A stretch of DNA of 64,000 nt from Ruoffia tabacinasalis (GCF_042652985.1 NZ_JBHSHQ010000008.1:1-64000), one strand, 5' to 3'. Counted from the stretch's first letter, positions 51,264-60,844 are shown. Translations and numbers: made by a program. Notes: generated by a model not told the origin, from the sequence alone.

Positions 51264-51446
51264 ATGAAAAAAGAAACTTTATTTAGCTTCATTTTAACTT
51301 TATTACTTTTTGTTCCTACTAAAGCTCAAGCAATGTCAACTTTACCTAACACAGGTGAGTCAAATAGCTGGATATTTATCCTAATAGCAGCAGTTGCTGT
51401 AGTTGCTGGGATTTGGTTAGTAGTTTCATCAAGAAAGAAAAAATAA
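51264..51446 (+). CDS. Miniature LPXTG protein: signal peptide fused almost directly to a sorting signal
   Basis: 60 residues. A Sec signal (MKKETLFSF..., cleavage after KAQA at about 23) is followed by only MST before LPNTG at residues 27-31, then a hydrophobic span and a terminal SSRKKK. After signal peptidase and sortase cleavage only MSTLPNT, about seven residues, would remain on the wall. GAGGAG is spaced seven bases from the ATG at 51264; the ATG at 51249 overlaps that ribosome site. A good terminator follows. It may be a remnant of a larger surface protein or a genuine small sortase substrate. No sortase gene is in the window. Confidence 0.8.
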   Translation: MKKETLFSFILTLLLFVPTKAQAMSTLPNTGESNSWIFILIAAVAVVAGIWLVVSSRKKK

Positions 51447-51475
51447 GCTAAAGATATGAAAGTTTAATTATGAAT

Positions 51476-51518
51476 GCATGGTCTTTGAATTTATTCAGAG
51501 CCATGCTTTTTAATTTTT
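51476..51518 (+). terminator. Terminator after the small LPXTG gene
   Basis: GCATGG and CCATGC close a stem with inner TGAAT/ATTCA pairing, then T5-AA-T5. Confidence 0.82.
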
Positions 51519-51583
51519 AACTTTGAAAAGCCTATTGAATTCAGGTAGAATGGTTTAAGATTTTATGTCAGAGGAGTTAAACA

Positions 51584-53302
51584 ATGCTAAAAAAATTTTT
51601 CTCGTATTATGTTCCATATAAAAAATTATTTGCGATTGATTTTATTTGTGCTGTTATTTCAGCTATCTTGGAATTATTCTTTCCGATTGCCGTGAATATG
51701 GTCATTGATCAAATATTACCTCAAGGTAATTTACGTCATATTGTCATGTTCTCAGTGTTATTATTTGCTTTATATTTATTTAATACGACGATGAATTATA
51801 TTGTCGTATATATCGGGCATGTCTTTGGAAGTCATATTGAGACAGATATGCGTAAAGAGCTGTTTGAGCATTTTCAAAAACAATCTTATGCGTATTTTGA
51901 CAAGATGAAGACTGGGGACTTAATGAGTCGTATTACAACGGACTTATTCGAAATTAGTGAATTGGCCCATCACGGTCCTGAAGATGTTTTTATAACGATC
52001 ATGACTTTAGTTGGAGCGTTTCTCTTAATGTTAAATGTACACATACCCTTAGCATTAATGACTGTCGCTTTAATTCCGATCTTGGGAGTTGTACTGGGAC
52101 TGTTTAGCCGTTATATGGTTAATATTAATGTAAGTATCAAACAAAACTTGGGACGGTTTAACGCTGGAATTCAAAACTCAATTAGTGGAATGAGAGTGGT
52201 AAAAGCTTTTGCGAATGAGTCATACGAGAATAATATTTTCGTTGATTTAGCAGAGAAATATCGTTTAGCTATGGTTAGATTTTATAATTCTATGGCAACA
52301 AGTTCTTCCTTTAATTATATCGTGATGCGGTTGATCAACTTATTTGCCTTACTAGCGGGTTCTTATTATACAATTGTGGGTGAATTAACGATCGGTGAGC
52401 TCGTTGGATATATTCTCCTTTCAAATGTATTTATTCGTCCACTTGAGAGAATTAATGCGATGTTAGAAGTTTATCCAAAAGGGTATGCTGGATTTGTAAG
52501 ATTGCAAGAAGAACTGAATAAAGAACCAGATATTGTTGATCATCCAAATGCGGTTGAAGCACCTAAGTTCGAAGGAAATATTCGTTATGACAATGTTTCT
52601 TTCGGTTATAACAAAGAAAAACCTGTCCTGGAAAATGTAACGATTGATATAAAAGCAGGACAAACGGTAGCTTTTGTTGGACCGTCTGGTGCGGGTAAAA
52701 CGACATTAGTAAACTTACTTCCTCGTTTCTATGAAATTACATCAGGGCAAATAACTGTCGATGGTGTAGATATTCAAGATGTGACGATGCAGTCATTACG
52801 GAAACAAATCGGTATTGTTCAACAAGATGTCTTTTTATTCGATGGAACCATTAAAGAGAATGTACTCTATGGTCGCTTAGATGCGACAGATGAAGAGGTA
52901 GAAGCAGCCATTGATTCTGCAAAATTACGTGAAGTGATTTCGAACTTACCGGATGGGATTGATACCCAGATTGGTGAAAGAGGAGTTTCACTTTCTGGTG
53001 GACAGAAACAACGTTTATCTATTGCTAGAATATTCTTGAAAAACCCTAAAATTCTTATATTAGATGAAGCGACAAGTGCTTTAGATACAGCTACTGAACG
53101 CTTTATTCAATCTTCACTCGATGAATTGTCACAAGGGCGAACATCTTTAGTCATTGCTCACCGCCTAGCAACAATTACTAATGCAGATCGCATCATCGTT
53201 GTCACTCCTGAAGGAATTATGGAAGATGGAACGCATGAGGAATTATTAGCTCAAAATAACATCTATGCGGATTTATACCGTAGCCAATTTGGTGGGATGT
53301 AA
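51584..53302 (+). CDS. ABC exporter, fused permease and ATPase (half-transporter)
   Basis: 572 residues. An N-terminal type IV exporter membrane domain has six helices (about 15-300) and QSYAYFDKMKTGDLMSRITTD coupling-helix sequence. The nucleotide-binding domain has Walker A GPSGAGKTTL near 365, Q-loop GIVQQDVFLF, signature LSGGQKQR, Walker B ILILDEATSALD and the switch His in IAHRL. It must dimerise. The substrate is unknown: lipid, drug or peptide. SAGGAGT-type ribosome site GAGGAG precedes the ATG. It is a single gene with its own terminator. Confidence 0.93.
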   Translation: MLKKFFSYYVPYKKLFAIDFICAVISAILELFFPIAVNMVIDQILPQGNLRHIVMFSVLLFALYLFNTTMNYIVVYIGHVFGSHIETDMRKELFEHFQKQSYAYFDKMKTGDLMSRITTDLFEISELAHHGPEDVFITIMTLVGAFLLMLNVHIPLALMTVALIPILGVVLGLFSRYMVNINVSIKQNLGRFNAGIQNSISGMRVVKAFANESYENNIFVDLAEKYRLAMVRFYNSMATSSSFNYIVMRLINLFALLAGSYYTIVGELTIGELVGYILLSNVFIRPLERINAMLEVYPKGYAGFVRLQEELNKEPDIVDHPNAVEAPKFEGNIRYDNVSFGYNKEKPVLENVTIDIKAGQTVAFVGPSGAGKTTLVNLLPRFYEITSGQITVDGVDIQDVTMQSLRKQIGIVQQDVFLFDGTIKENVLYGRLDATDEEVEAAIDSAKLREVISNLPDGIDTQIGERGVSLSGGQKQRLSIARIFLKNPKILILDEATSALDTATERFIQSSLDELSQGRTSLVIAHRLATITNADRIIVVTPEGIMEDGTHEELLAQNNIYADLYRSQFGGM

Positions 53303-53307
53303 TGATT

Positions 53308-53336
53308 TCCAGGGACTAATTGTTCCTGGATTTTTA
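53308..53336 (+). terminator. Terminator of the ABC exporter gene
   Basis: TCCAGG/CCTGGA with inner GAC/GTT pairing, followed by T5. Confidence 0.82.
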
Positions 53337-53403
53337 TTGGACGTTAGAGTCTAATAAATTCTTAATCTAAGCTAAGGGGAATGGGATATTTTCAGTCTAT
53401 CTA

Positions 53404-53412
53404 TGTTATAAT
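53404..53412 (+). promoter_or_regulatory. Extended -10 promoter of the ABC-F-thyA-dfrA-purB-proC-pip operon
   Basis: TGTTATAAT, 28 bases before the ABC-F gene. No further promoter or terminator is visible until 59879. Confidence 0.55.
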
Positions 53413-53439
53413 ATAGTGAATTTAGCGAGGAGTTTTGAT

Positions 53440-55332
53440 ATGAAAGAATTAAAAATTACAAATTTACATAAAACTTACGGAACAAAAACTTTACTAGGTG
53501 GCGTTGACTTATCAATTCGTACTGGGGATCGAATTGGTTTAATCGGGCCAAATGGGACGGGGAAAAGCTCTCTGTTAAAAGTAATTGCCAATATCGATAC
53601 ATATGATGAAGGTGAGATACTCAAACCTAATGATTACCGCATTGGCTATTTGGATCAACATCCAGAATTGGATTTAGATAAGACGATATTAGAGACAGTC
53701 TATGATAGTCCAGCACCCCAAATTCAAAAGTTATTACGCTATGAAAAAGCACGCTTAGATTTGGAAAATGATCCTGAGAATCCGACCAATTTCGACCGCT
53801 TCACTAAGATGAGTGATGAAATGAATTTAAATAACGGTTGGGAGATTGAAGTGAATGCCAAAACAATCTTAAGTCAGCTTGGCCTGAATGATTTAAATCG
53901 TCTCGTATCTACATGTTCAGGTGGGGAACGTAAACGTATTGGGATTGCTCAAGTGCTAATATCTGAACCTGATTTATTAATCTTAGATGAGCCAACAAAC
54001 CATTTAGACATATCATCGATTCAATGGTTAGAGAAATATTTAGCTACTTATAAAGGAGCACTATTACTCGTAACGCATGATCGCTACTTCCTAGAGCGTT
54101 CAGTTAATAAAATTGTAGAACTAAACTTTGGACAATTGAGAGAATATTCTGGGAATTATCAAGACTATTTAACTAAACGAAGCGAAGAAGCAGCCAATAA
54201 CGAAAGAATGCAAGAAAAACAAAACCGCTTATTCCAACAAGAACTTAGTTGGATGCGCAAGGGTGCCAAAGCAAGAACCACTAAACAACAAGCACGTATC
54301 AATCGTTTTGAAGATTTAAAAGGATCAATCGAATCACGTAATCAAGCAGATGAAGCGATTGATTTTAACTTTGACCAACAAAGAATCGGCCAAAGAATTA
54401 TGGATTTAGAAAACGTCACTGTTGAGATTGGTGATAAAACTGTTATTGAGAACTTTACGAAAAGTTTTATCAAAGGCGAACGCCTAGGTATTATTGGTGA
54501 GAATGGTATCGGTAAATCAACATTTTTAAACACCTTAGCTGGATTACATCCAATTACAAGTGGTATGTATGAAATTGGACAAACAGTTAAGATGGCTTAC
54601 TACCGTCAATTGGATCAAGACTTACCTGGTGAGATGCGCGTTCTAAAGTATTTAACACAAATTGCGGACGAATTTCAAACGGATGGAGGACAATCTGTTT
54701 CAGCAGCATCAATGTTAGAGCAGTTTAACTTCCCTAGAGTGACTCACGGTACTCAAATTAAATATCTTTCAGGTGGTGAGCGCCGACGTTTATATTTACT
54801 GACATTATTAATTCAAGAACCAAACGTATTGTTCTTAGATGAGCCAACCAATGATTTAGATATTGAAACACTCACGGTGCTAGAAGATTACTTGGATTCC
54901 TTTGTCGGAGTCATAATTATCGTATCCCATGACCGTTACTTCATTGATAAAACGGTGGATCAATTATTAGACATTCAAGGCGAGGGTAAATTTAAGTTAA
55001 TTTACGGGAATTATAGTGATTATTTAAATACACAAAGTAAGGCACCCGCTCAAACTGAGAAGACAGAAAGTAATGATGCGCCGAAAAAAGACAACGAAAA
55101 AGTAAAGACTGATAAAAAACGCATGTCTTATAATGAGAAAAAAGAATGGGCGACAATCGAAAAAGATATCGCAGAAACTGAAGCAGAAATTGAAACAACT
55201 CAAGCAGAAATGGCTACACAAGGCAGTGATGCATATAGATTAATGGAATTACAAGAAAAGGTAGAAAGTCTAGAGTTAGCTTTACTAGAGTATTACGAAC
55301 GTTATGAATACTTAAGTGAACTTTCATTATAG
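53440..55332 (+). CDS. ABC-F family ATPase, Uup/YfmR type
   Basis: 630 residues, two ABC domains and no membrane segments, so a ribosome-associated translation factor rather than a transporter. First Walker A GPNGTGKSSL, signature CSGGERKR, DEPTNHLDISS. The inter-domain arm contains ELSWMRKGAKARTTKQQAR, typical of the Uup/YfmR group. Second Walker A GENGIGKSTF and LSGGERRRLYLL. A C-terminal charged coiled coil (about 540-625) also fits Uup. Such factors resolve stalled ribosomes, for example at polyproline. The start at 53440 follows GAGGAG at seven bases. Confidence 0.92.
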   Translation: MKELKITNLHKTYGTKTLLGGVDLSIRTGDRIGLIGPNGTGKSSLLKVIANIDTYDEGEILKPNDYRIGYLDQHPELDLDKTILETVYDSPAPQIQKLLRYEKARLDLENDPENPTNFDRFTKMSDEMNLNNGWEIEVNAKTILSQLGLNDLNRLVSTCSGGERKRIGIAQVLISEPDLLILDEPTNHLDISSIQWLEKYLATYKGALLLVTHDRYFLERSVNKIVELNFGQLREYSGNYQDYLTKRSEEAANNERMQEKQNRLFQQELSWMRKGAKARTTKQQARINRFEDLKGSIESRNQADEAIDFNFDQQRIGQRIMDLENVTVEIGDKTVIENFTKSFIKGERLGIIGENGIGKSTFLNTLAGLHPITSGMYEIGQTVKMAYYRQLDQDLPGEMRVLKYLTQIADEFQTDGGQSVSAASMLEQFNFPRVTHGTQIKYLSGGERRRLYLLTLLIQEPNVLFLDEPTNDLDIETLTVLEDYLDSFVGVIIIVSHDRYFIDKTVDQLLDIQGEGKFKLIYGNYSDYLNTQSKAPAQTEKTESNDAPKKDNEKVKTDKKRMSYNEKKEWATIEKDIAETEAEIETTQAEMATQGSDAYRLMELQEKVESLELALLEYYERYEYLSELSL

Positions 55333-55348
55333 AAAGGATAATTATAGA

Positions 55349-56293
55349 ATGACAACTCAATATCAAGATTTAGTAAGAAAAGTATTAAACGAAGGAACTA
55401 AAAAGGAGGACCGTACGGGTGTTGGAACGTTGAGCTTATTTGGTCACCAAATGCGCTTTAATCTCCAAGAAGGCTTTCCTTTATTAACATCTAAACGCGT
55501 TCCCTTTGGCCTCATTAAATCAGAATTACTTTGGTTTCTCCGTGGAGACACCAATATTCGCTACCTATTAGAAAATAATAATCATATATGGGATGAATGG
55601 GCATTTAAAAATTATGTTGAAAGTGATGCGTATGAAGGACCAGATATGACCGACTTCGGTAGACGTGCCTTAGTAGATGAAGCGTTTAAAGTGCAATATG
55701 ATGAAGAAATGACTAAATTTCAAAATGAAATATTAACGAATGATGACTTTAGTGAAGAATTTGGTCACTTAGGCGATGTTTATGGTAAACAATGGCGTGC
55801 GTGGCAATTACGTAATGGTGAAACCCTTGATCAAATTAAAGTAGTCATTGATCAAATTAAAACAAATCCTGATTCAAGACGACACATTGTATCCGCTTGG
55901 AACCCTGAAGATGTTCCTTCAATGGCTTTACCACCTTGTCATACCTTATTCCAGTTTTATGTGGCAGATGGCAAATTAAGTTGTCAATTATATCAAAGAA
56001 GTGGCGATATCTTTTTAGGTATTCCATTTAATATTGCAAGTTATGCCTTAATAACGCATTTGATTGCGCGTGAAACTGGTTTAGAGGTCGGAGATTTTGT
56101 TCATACAATTGGGGATGCTCATATTTATTCAAATCACCTTGAACAAGCTAAACTGTTATTAGAAAGAGATGTTAGACCGTTACCGCAACTCGTAATTCAA
56201 AGTGAAGCAAAATTGGATCAAATTGAAAGTAATGAGATTAAAGTAGAGAATTACAATCCGCATCCTTCAATAAAAGCACCGATCGCAGTTTAA
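55349..56293 (+). CDS. thyA: Thymidylate synthase
   Basis: Methylates dUMP to dTMP, oxidising methylene-THF to DHF, which the next gene's enzyme regenerates. 314 residues, the longer Lactobacillales form with an insertion (about 80-130). RTGVGTLSLFGHQMRF, the nucleophile Cys197 in ALPPCHTLFQFYV, QLYQRSGDIFLGIPFNIASYA and HIYSNHLEQAKLLL are diagnostic. The start at 55349 has GAAAGGA upstream; the longer frame runs into the ABC-F gene end. Confidence 0.98.
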   Translation: MTTQYQDLVRKVLNEGTKKEDRTGVGTLSLFGHQMRFNLQEGFPLLTSKRVPFGLIKSELLWFLRGDTNIRYLLENNNHIWDEWAFKNYVESDAYEGPDMTDFGRRALVDEAFKVQYDEEMTKFQNEILTNDDFSEEFGHLGDVYGKQWRAWQLRNGETLDQIKVVIDQIKTNPDSRRHIVSAWNPEDVPSMALPPCHTLFQFYVADGKLSCQLYQRSGDIFLGIPFNIASYALITHLIARETGLEVGDFVHTIGDAHIYSNHLEQAKLLLERDVRPLPQLVIQSEAKLDQIESNEIKVENYNPHPSIKAPIAV

Positions 56294-56305
56294 GGAAGTG
56301 AAATT

Positions 56306-56806
56306 ATGATAACATTTGTATATGCACAAGATTTAAATGGTGGGATTGGATATAAAAACGACCTACCGTGGAATTTGCCCAATGATTTAAAATTCTTTAA
56401 AGATACGACCATGGGACACACAATGTTAATGGGGCGTCGAACGTTTGAATCTATGAATAGACGACTACTACCGGGTCGAAAAACGGTTGTATTAACAACC
56501 GATACAACATATGGACAAGATGTTCCAGAGCTAACCGTCGTTCATACAATTGAAGACGTATTGGCTTTGTCAGAAGACCGTAACTTAATGGTTATTGGTG
56601 GAGCTAAAGTTTTCTTAGATTTAATTGATTATGCGGATCGAGTGGTAAGAACAGTTATCGAGGATAAATTTTTGAATGATGTTGTCATGCCAGAGATTGA
56701 TGAAGAGAACTGGGTATTAACAAAAGTCGTTCGGGGCGAAACAGACGAAAAAAATATTCATAAACACCGCTATGAATGGTGGCAACGTAAGGAAGAGGGT
56801 AAATAA
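56306..56806 (+). CDS. dfrA: Dihydrofolate reductase
   Basis: NADPH-dependent reduction of DHF to THF; trimethoprim target. 166 residues: FVYAQDLNGGIGYKNDLPWNLPNDLKFFKDTT with the catalytic acid Asp near residue 29, the MGRRTFESM nucleotide motif, LPGRKTVVLT and VIGGAKVF. It immediately follows thyA (12-base gap) and its stop overlaps the purB start by one base. Confidence 0.97.
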   Translation: MITFVYAQDLNGGIGYKNDLPWNLPNDLKFFKDTTMGHTMLMGRRTFESMNRRLLPGRKTVVLTTDTTYGQDVPELTVVHTIEDVLALSEDRNLMVIGGAKVFLDLIDYADRVVRTVIEDKFLNDVVMPEIDEENWVLTKVVRGETDEKNIHKHRYEWWQRKEEGK

Positions 56807-58104
56807 TGACAATTGTACGTTATACAAGACCAGAAATGAAAAATATTTGGTCACTTGAGAAGAAATACGAAACATGGTTAGAAGTTGAGATTGAAGCATG
56901 CCAAGCTTGGGCAAACTTAGATGAGATTCCACAAGAAGATGTAGACAAGATTAGACAAAATGCGAGCTTTACTGTTGAGCGAATCTTAGAAATTGAAGAA
57001 GAAACGCGTCATGATGTTGTAGCATTTACTCGTTGTGTGAGTGAAAGCTTAGGTGATGAAAGTAAATGGATTCATTACGGTTTAACAAGTACAGATGTGG
57101 TTGATACAGCATACGGCTTCCAATTAAAACAAGTCAATGACATCTTAAGAAAAGATATTCAACGCATCATCGATGTTGTTGGTAAAAAAGCTAAAGAACA
57201 CAAATACACCATTCAAATGGGAAGAACCCATGGTGTTCATGCGGAACCAACAACTTTCGGCTTGAAATTAGCTGGATTTTACTCTGAGTTAAAACGTAAT
57301 CAAAAGCGTTTTGAAGAAGCGGCGAAAGATGTTGAAGCAGGGAAAATGAGTGGTGCAGTTGGATCATTTGCCAATACACCTCCTGAAGTTGAAGCTTACG
57401 TCTGTGAACAATTAGGTATCCGTGCTCAAGATGTTTCAACCCAAGTATTGCCACGTGATTTACATGCACATTACGTTGCGGTTATGGCGTTAATTGGGAC
57501 AAGTATCGAACGATTTGCGACTGAAATTAGAGGACTACAAAAAACTGAAACACGTGAAGTGGAAGAATACTTTGCTGCAGGACAAAAAGGTTCATCAGCA
57601 ATGCCTCACAAACGTAATCCGATTGGTAGTGAGAATGTGACTGGTTTAGCAAGAGTAATGCGTGGATACATTACACCCGCATACGAAAATGTCTCACTAT
57701 GGCATGAACGTGATATTTCACACTCTTCAGCAGAGCGAATTATCTTACCAGATATAACAACTTTACTAAATTACCAAATCAATCGTTTCGCTAATATCAT
57801 TGAGAAATTAACTGTCTTACCTGGGAACATGGAACAAAACATGGCAAAAACATACGGCTTAATTTATTCACAACGTGTCATGTTATCATTAATCGATGCA
57901 GGTCTAACACGTGAAGCAGCCTATGATTTAGTTCAACCACTGACTAAGATTGCTTGGGATGAATCAAAATCCTTTGAAGAATTAGTTAAAGAAAATAAAA
58001 CGATCAATCAAAAATTATCAAAAGATGAGGTCAATAACTTATTTGATCCTTCATATCATTTAACACAAGTAGATGCTATATTCAAACGTGTGGGACTAGA
58101 CTAA
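56806..58104 (+). CDS. purB: Adenylosuccinate lyase
   Basis: Two steps of purine synthesis: fumarate release from SAICAR and adenylosuccinate. 432 residues of the all-helical fumarase/aspartase superfamily. HYGLTSTDVVDTAYG, GRTHGVHAEPTTFGLKLAG and the mobile-loop signature GSSAMPHKRNPIGSEN (catalytic Ser) are present. The ribosome site GGAAGAGGG lies in the dfrA end and the genes overlap by one base. Confidence 0.98.
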   Translation: MTIVRYTRPEMKNIWSLEKKYETWLEVEIEACQAWANLDEIPQEDVDKIRQNASFTVERILEIEEETRHDVVAFTRCVSESLGDESKWIHYGLTSTDVVDTAYGFQLKQVNDILRKDIQRIIDVVGKKAKEHKYTIQMGRTHGVHAEPTTFGLKLAGFYSELKRNQKRFEEAAKDVEAGKMSGAVGSFANTPPEVEAYVCEQLGIRAQDVSTQVLPRDLHAHYVAVMALIGTSIERFATEIRGLQKTETREVEEYFAAGQKGSSAMPHKRNPIGSENVTGLARVMRGYITPAYENVSLWHERDISHSSAERIILPDITTLLNYQINRFANIIEKLTVLPGNMEQNMAKTYGLIYSQRVMLSLIDAGLTREAAYDLVQPLTKIAWDESKSFEELVKENKTINQKLSKDEVNNLFDPSYHLTQVDAIFKRVGLD

Positions 58105-58119
58105 AGAAAGAGGGATAAC

Positions 58120-58926
58120 ATGCCAACAATTGGAATGATCGGCGTTGGTAATATGGGGTCTGCGATTGCAAAAGCAATACTTAAAGCAGGGTACTCGATG
58201 ATATTACATAACCGCACACAAGAGAAATTAGCCGTCTTAGCTGAACAAGTTGGCGCAGACGTTGTCGGATCAGAATCATTGGATGAATTAATCAATGAAT
58301 CAGACATCATCTTTATTGGGGTGAAACCAAATCAATTTGGAACGATCTTTGAACAACTCGATGATTTAGTCATTGAATCTAAACCAAAAACTTGGGTGAG
58401 TATGGCTGCCGGGCTATCAATCACGCAATTAGAAACTTTTACACCTGCTTCTCATAAATGGATTCGTACCATGCCAAATACGCCAGTCGAAATTGGCGAA
58501 GGGTATATTGCATATTGTACATCAGAAAATACTGACGTTGAAAAAATAACTCTTTTTGAAAAAAGTCTACAGTATGCAGGTATCGTCGAAGCGATACCAG
58601 AATCACTTTTTAATGCTGTAACTGGTTTAGCCGGGTCGAGCCCAGCCTTCATATATCAACTGATAGAGGCGATGAGCGACGTTGGAGTAGAACATGGTCT
58701 CTCACGTGAACAAAGTCGTAAAATGGCATCACAGGCTGTAAAAGGCGCTTCTAGCATGGTTATAGAGACGGGTATGCATCCAAGCGAACTGAAAGATAAA
58801 GTAACTAGCCCAAATGGCACGACAATTGCGGGTGTTGTTGCGCTTGAACATGCTGGATTTAAATCAGCGATTAACAAAGGCGTAACAGCAGCTATTAATA
58901 AATCTATTCAAATGAGTAAGAAATAG
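58120..58926 (+). CDS. proC: Pyrroline-5-carboxylate reductase
   Basis: Last step of proline synthesis, NAD(P)H-dependent. 268 residues: Rossmann start IGMIGVGNMGSAIAKAILKAG, IGVKPNQF, the TMPNTPVEIGEG motif and C-terminal TGLAGSSPAFIYQLIEAMSDVGVEHGLSR...VTSPNGTTIAGV dimer/substrate region. It follows purB by 15 bases in the same operon. Together with the adjacent proline iminopeptidase it suggests proline supply. Confidence 0.98.
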   Translation: MPTIGMIGVGNMGSAIAKAILKAGYSMILHNRTQEKLAVLAEQVGADVVGSESLDELINESDIIFIGVKPNQFGTIFEQLDDLVIESKPKTWVSMAAGLSITQLETFTPASHKWIRTMPNTPVEIGEGYIAYCTSENTDVEKITLFEKSLQYAGIVEAIPESLFNAVTGLAGSSPAFIYQLIEAMSDVGVEHGLSREQSRKMASQAVKGASSMVIETGMHPSELKDKVTSPNGTTIAGVVALEHAGFKSAINKGVTAAINKSIQMSKK

Positions 58927-58939
58927 AGGGAGAAAAAAT

Positions 58940-59878
58940 ATGACACTTGGTTACTTAAATACACCAGTAAATGAGAGTTATCATATTGATGTCACTGATG
59001 GTCATTCTTTATATGTTGAAGAATGTGGGAATCCAGAGGGTATTCCAGTAGTATTTCTACATGGTGGTCCTGGGGGAGCTATTAGTGAGAAATCACGTCG
59101 TTTTTTTAACCCAGAGAAATACCGGATTATTTTATTTGATCAAAGAGGGACAGGACGCAGCAAACCCTTTTTATCACTTGAGAACAATACAGTTGATGCG
59201 AGTGTCGAGGACTTAGAAGCCATTCGTCAACACTGTCAAATTGACACTTGGATTGTCTTTGGTGGAAGTTACGGCTCAACATTAGCCTTAGCTTATGCGA
59301 TTAAATATAAGGAAAAAGTGGAGCAACTTGTCTTACGTGGGATATTCTTAGGCAGACAAGCAGATATTGATTGGTTGTTTAAGTTTGGTGCGAGTGAGTT
59401 TTATCCTGCTGAATTTGATCAATACAAATCATTTATCGAAGAAGATAAGCAAAGTGACTTAATCAGTGCCTATTATGAACTAATGACTCAAGGAAGTGAC
59501 GAGGAACGAGAAGCAGCGGCCCAACAATGGAATATTTGGGAATCTAGCCTAGTGTTACATAGACCAGTTAAACAAGAAGTGTCTCCAGTTAAACCAGGGG
59601 ATTTATCACTTGGCTTATTAGAAGCGCATTACTTCAAACACCACATGTTTTGGGATGATGATAATTATTTGCTGAATCATGTTTCAGTCTTAAAAGATAT
59701 TCCAATTCATATTGTCCATGGACGGTATGATGTTGATTGTCGGGTGAGTGGAGCCTATGAATTACAACAAAAGTTACCTCATGCTTCATTAGAAATTGTT
59801 GAAGAAGCAGGACACTCCCCCTTTGAAGATAATATGATGAGTGCACTCCTTAACATTATGGATACTTTAGCAAAATAA
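58940..59878 (+). CDS. pip: Proline iminopeptidase (alpha/beta hydrolase)
   Basis: Releases N-terminal proline from peptides; cytoplasmic, 312 residues, S33 family. HGGPGGAISEKSRRFFNPEKYRIILFDQRGTGRSKP is the hallmark oxyanion region. The nucleophile is Ser110 in GGSYGS. The Asp is in HGRYDVDCR and the His in AGHSPFE. It lies 13 bases behind proC, so peptide-derived proline and biosynthesis share an operon. A bidirectional terminator follows directly. Confidence 0.96.
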   Translation: MTLGYLNTPVNESYHIDVTDGHSLYVEECGNPEGIPVVFLHGGPGGAISEKSRRFFNPEKYRIILFDQRGTGRSKPFLSLENNTVDASVEDLEAIRQHCQIDTWIVFGGSYGSTLALAYAIKYKEKVEQLVLRGIFLGRQADIDWLFKFGASEFYPAEFDQYKSFIEEDKQSDLISAYYELMTQGSDEEREAAAQQWNIWESSLVLHRPVKQEVSPVKPGDLSLGLLEAHYFKHHMFWDDDNYLLNHVSVLKDIPIHIVHGRYDVDCRVSGAYELQQKLPHASLEIVEEAGHSPFEDNMMSALLNIMDTLAK

Positions 59879-59920
59879 AAACATCCATTCGTTTCAACTG
59901 AAACGGATGGATGTTTCTTT
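59879..59920. terminator. Bidirectional terminator between pip and the hemolysin III gene
   Basis: AAACATCCATTCGTTT pairs with AAACGGATGGATGTTT (16 bp, one wobble), with loop CAACTG. A weak T-rich sequence (CTTTA) follows on the + strand; the opposite strand reads the hairpin then TTATTTTG. Confidence 0.88.
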
Positions 59921-60563
59921 ATACGTAGAATAATACGCTGATATACATGAAGAAAGCACCAGCCATAACAAACAAGTGCCAAATAATGTGCATCCATTTG
60001 TTATTTTTCATACTATAAAAGATTGTACCTAATGAATAAACAATACCACCAATCGCGAGTAACGCTATACCTGTAATTTCGATGGTTTGTAAGAGTGGGT
60101 AGATAATTGTAACGCCTAACCAACCTAATCCTAAGTACATAAAAGTACTTAAACGAGGAAACTTATTAATATGGAAAAGTTCGAAAAAGATTCCAACCAA
60201 AGCTAAGCCCCAAACTAAAATTAAGAAAAATAATCCTAATCGTCCGCCAACACCAATAACTACGTATGGTGTATAAGTACCTGCAATTAAAATATAAATG
60301 GCACTGTGATCTAAACGTTGAAAAAAGTCTTTGAATTTCGTAAAACTTAAACTATGGTAAAGGGTAGAATTCAGAAAAAGTATGACTAAACTTGCGCCGT
60401 AAACGACATAAGCAACAATGGCAGTGGGTGAAGATAGATCAATTCCTTTTATGATAAGTAGGATTAACCCTACAATACTAAGAATCGTTCCAACACCGTG
60501 AGTCATTGCGTTCAATACTTCAACTAGTATTGCTTTACCTTTTGATTGTGATTTATTATCCAT
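59919..60563 (-). CDS. Hemolysin III/TrhA family seven-helix membrane protein
   Basis: 214 residues, PAQR-like fold. The opening VLNAMTHGVGTILSIVG helix, NSTLYHSLSF, LDHSAIYILIAGTYTP and the terminal HIIWHLFVMAGAFFMYISV carry the family's conserved His, Asp and Ser residues for a metal site. Relatives are linked to membrane fluidity homeostasis; haemolysis is not implied by homology. AGGAAGGTG precedes the ATG. Monocistronic. Confidence 0.93.
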   Translation of the reverse strand: MDNKSQSKGKAILVEVLNAMTHGVGTILSIVGLILLIIKGIDLSSPTAIVAYVVYGASLVILFLNSTLYHSLSFTKFKDFFQRLDHSAIYILIAGTYTPYVVIGVGGRLGLFFLILVWGLALVGIFFELFHINKFPRLSTFMYLGLGWLGVTIIYPLLQTIEITGIALLAIGGIVYSLGTIFYSMKNNKWMHIIWHLFVMAGAFFMYISVLFYV

Positions 60564-60670
60564 CTATTCACCTTCCTAGTGACTTTTTAATTCTGTTTTA
60601 ATTATACCAAATAGAAAGCAATAAACATAACTTTCATATAGTAAATAGTCTAATAAATCTTTATAACGGA

Positions 60671-60844
60671 TTATTTGCGTTCTATTTTCCAGTCATATTC
60701 GGCGAGTTGCCCGAATAACTCAGGTTTTTCAGCAAAATTCTCCATTGCCATATCAATTAATTCGTAATCTAGCAAATCACCAGAATTCTCGAATTCAAAC
60801 TCAACATTCCCAGTAAATGTAACATGCACAACGGCTTTTCCCAT
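60671..60844 (-). CDS. Small acidic protein of unknown function, 57 residues
   Basis: Too short for common ORF cut-offs but with a strong GAAGGAG ribosome site eight bases before the ATG. It begins MGKAVVHVTFTGNVEFEFEN and ends WKIERK. The pattern is beta strands then an acidic helix (ELIDMAMENFAEKPELFG). No signal or membrane segment, no recognised family. It occupies most of the gap between the hemolysin III gene and yozE. 60564-60670 and 60845-60970 are AT-rich with nothing further visible. Confidence 0.65.
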   Translation of the reverse strand: MGKAVVHVTFTGNVEFEFENSGDLLDYELIDMAMENFAEKPELFGQLAEYDWKIERK

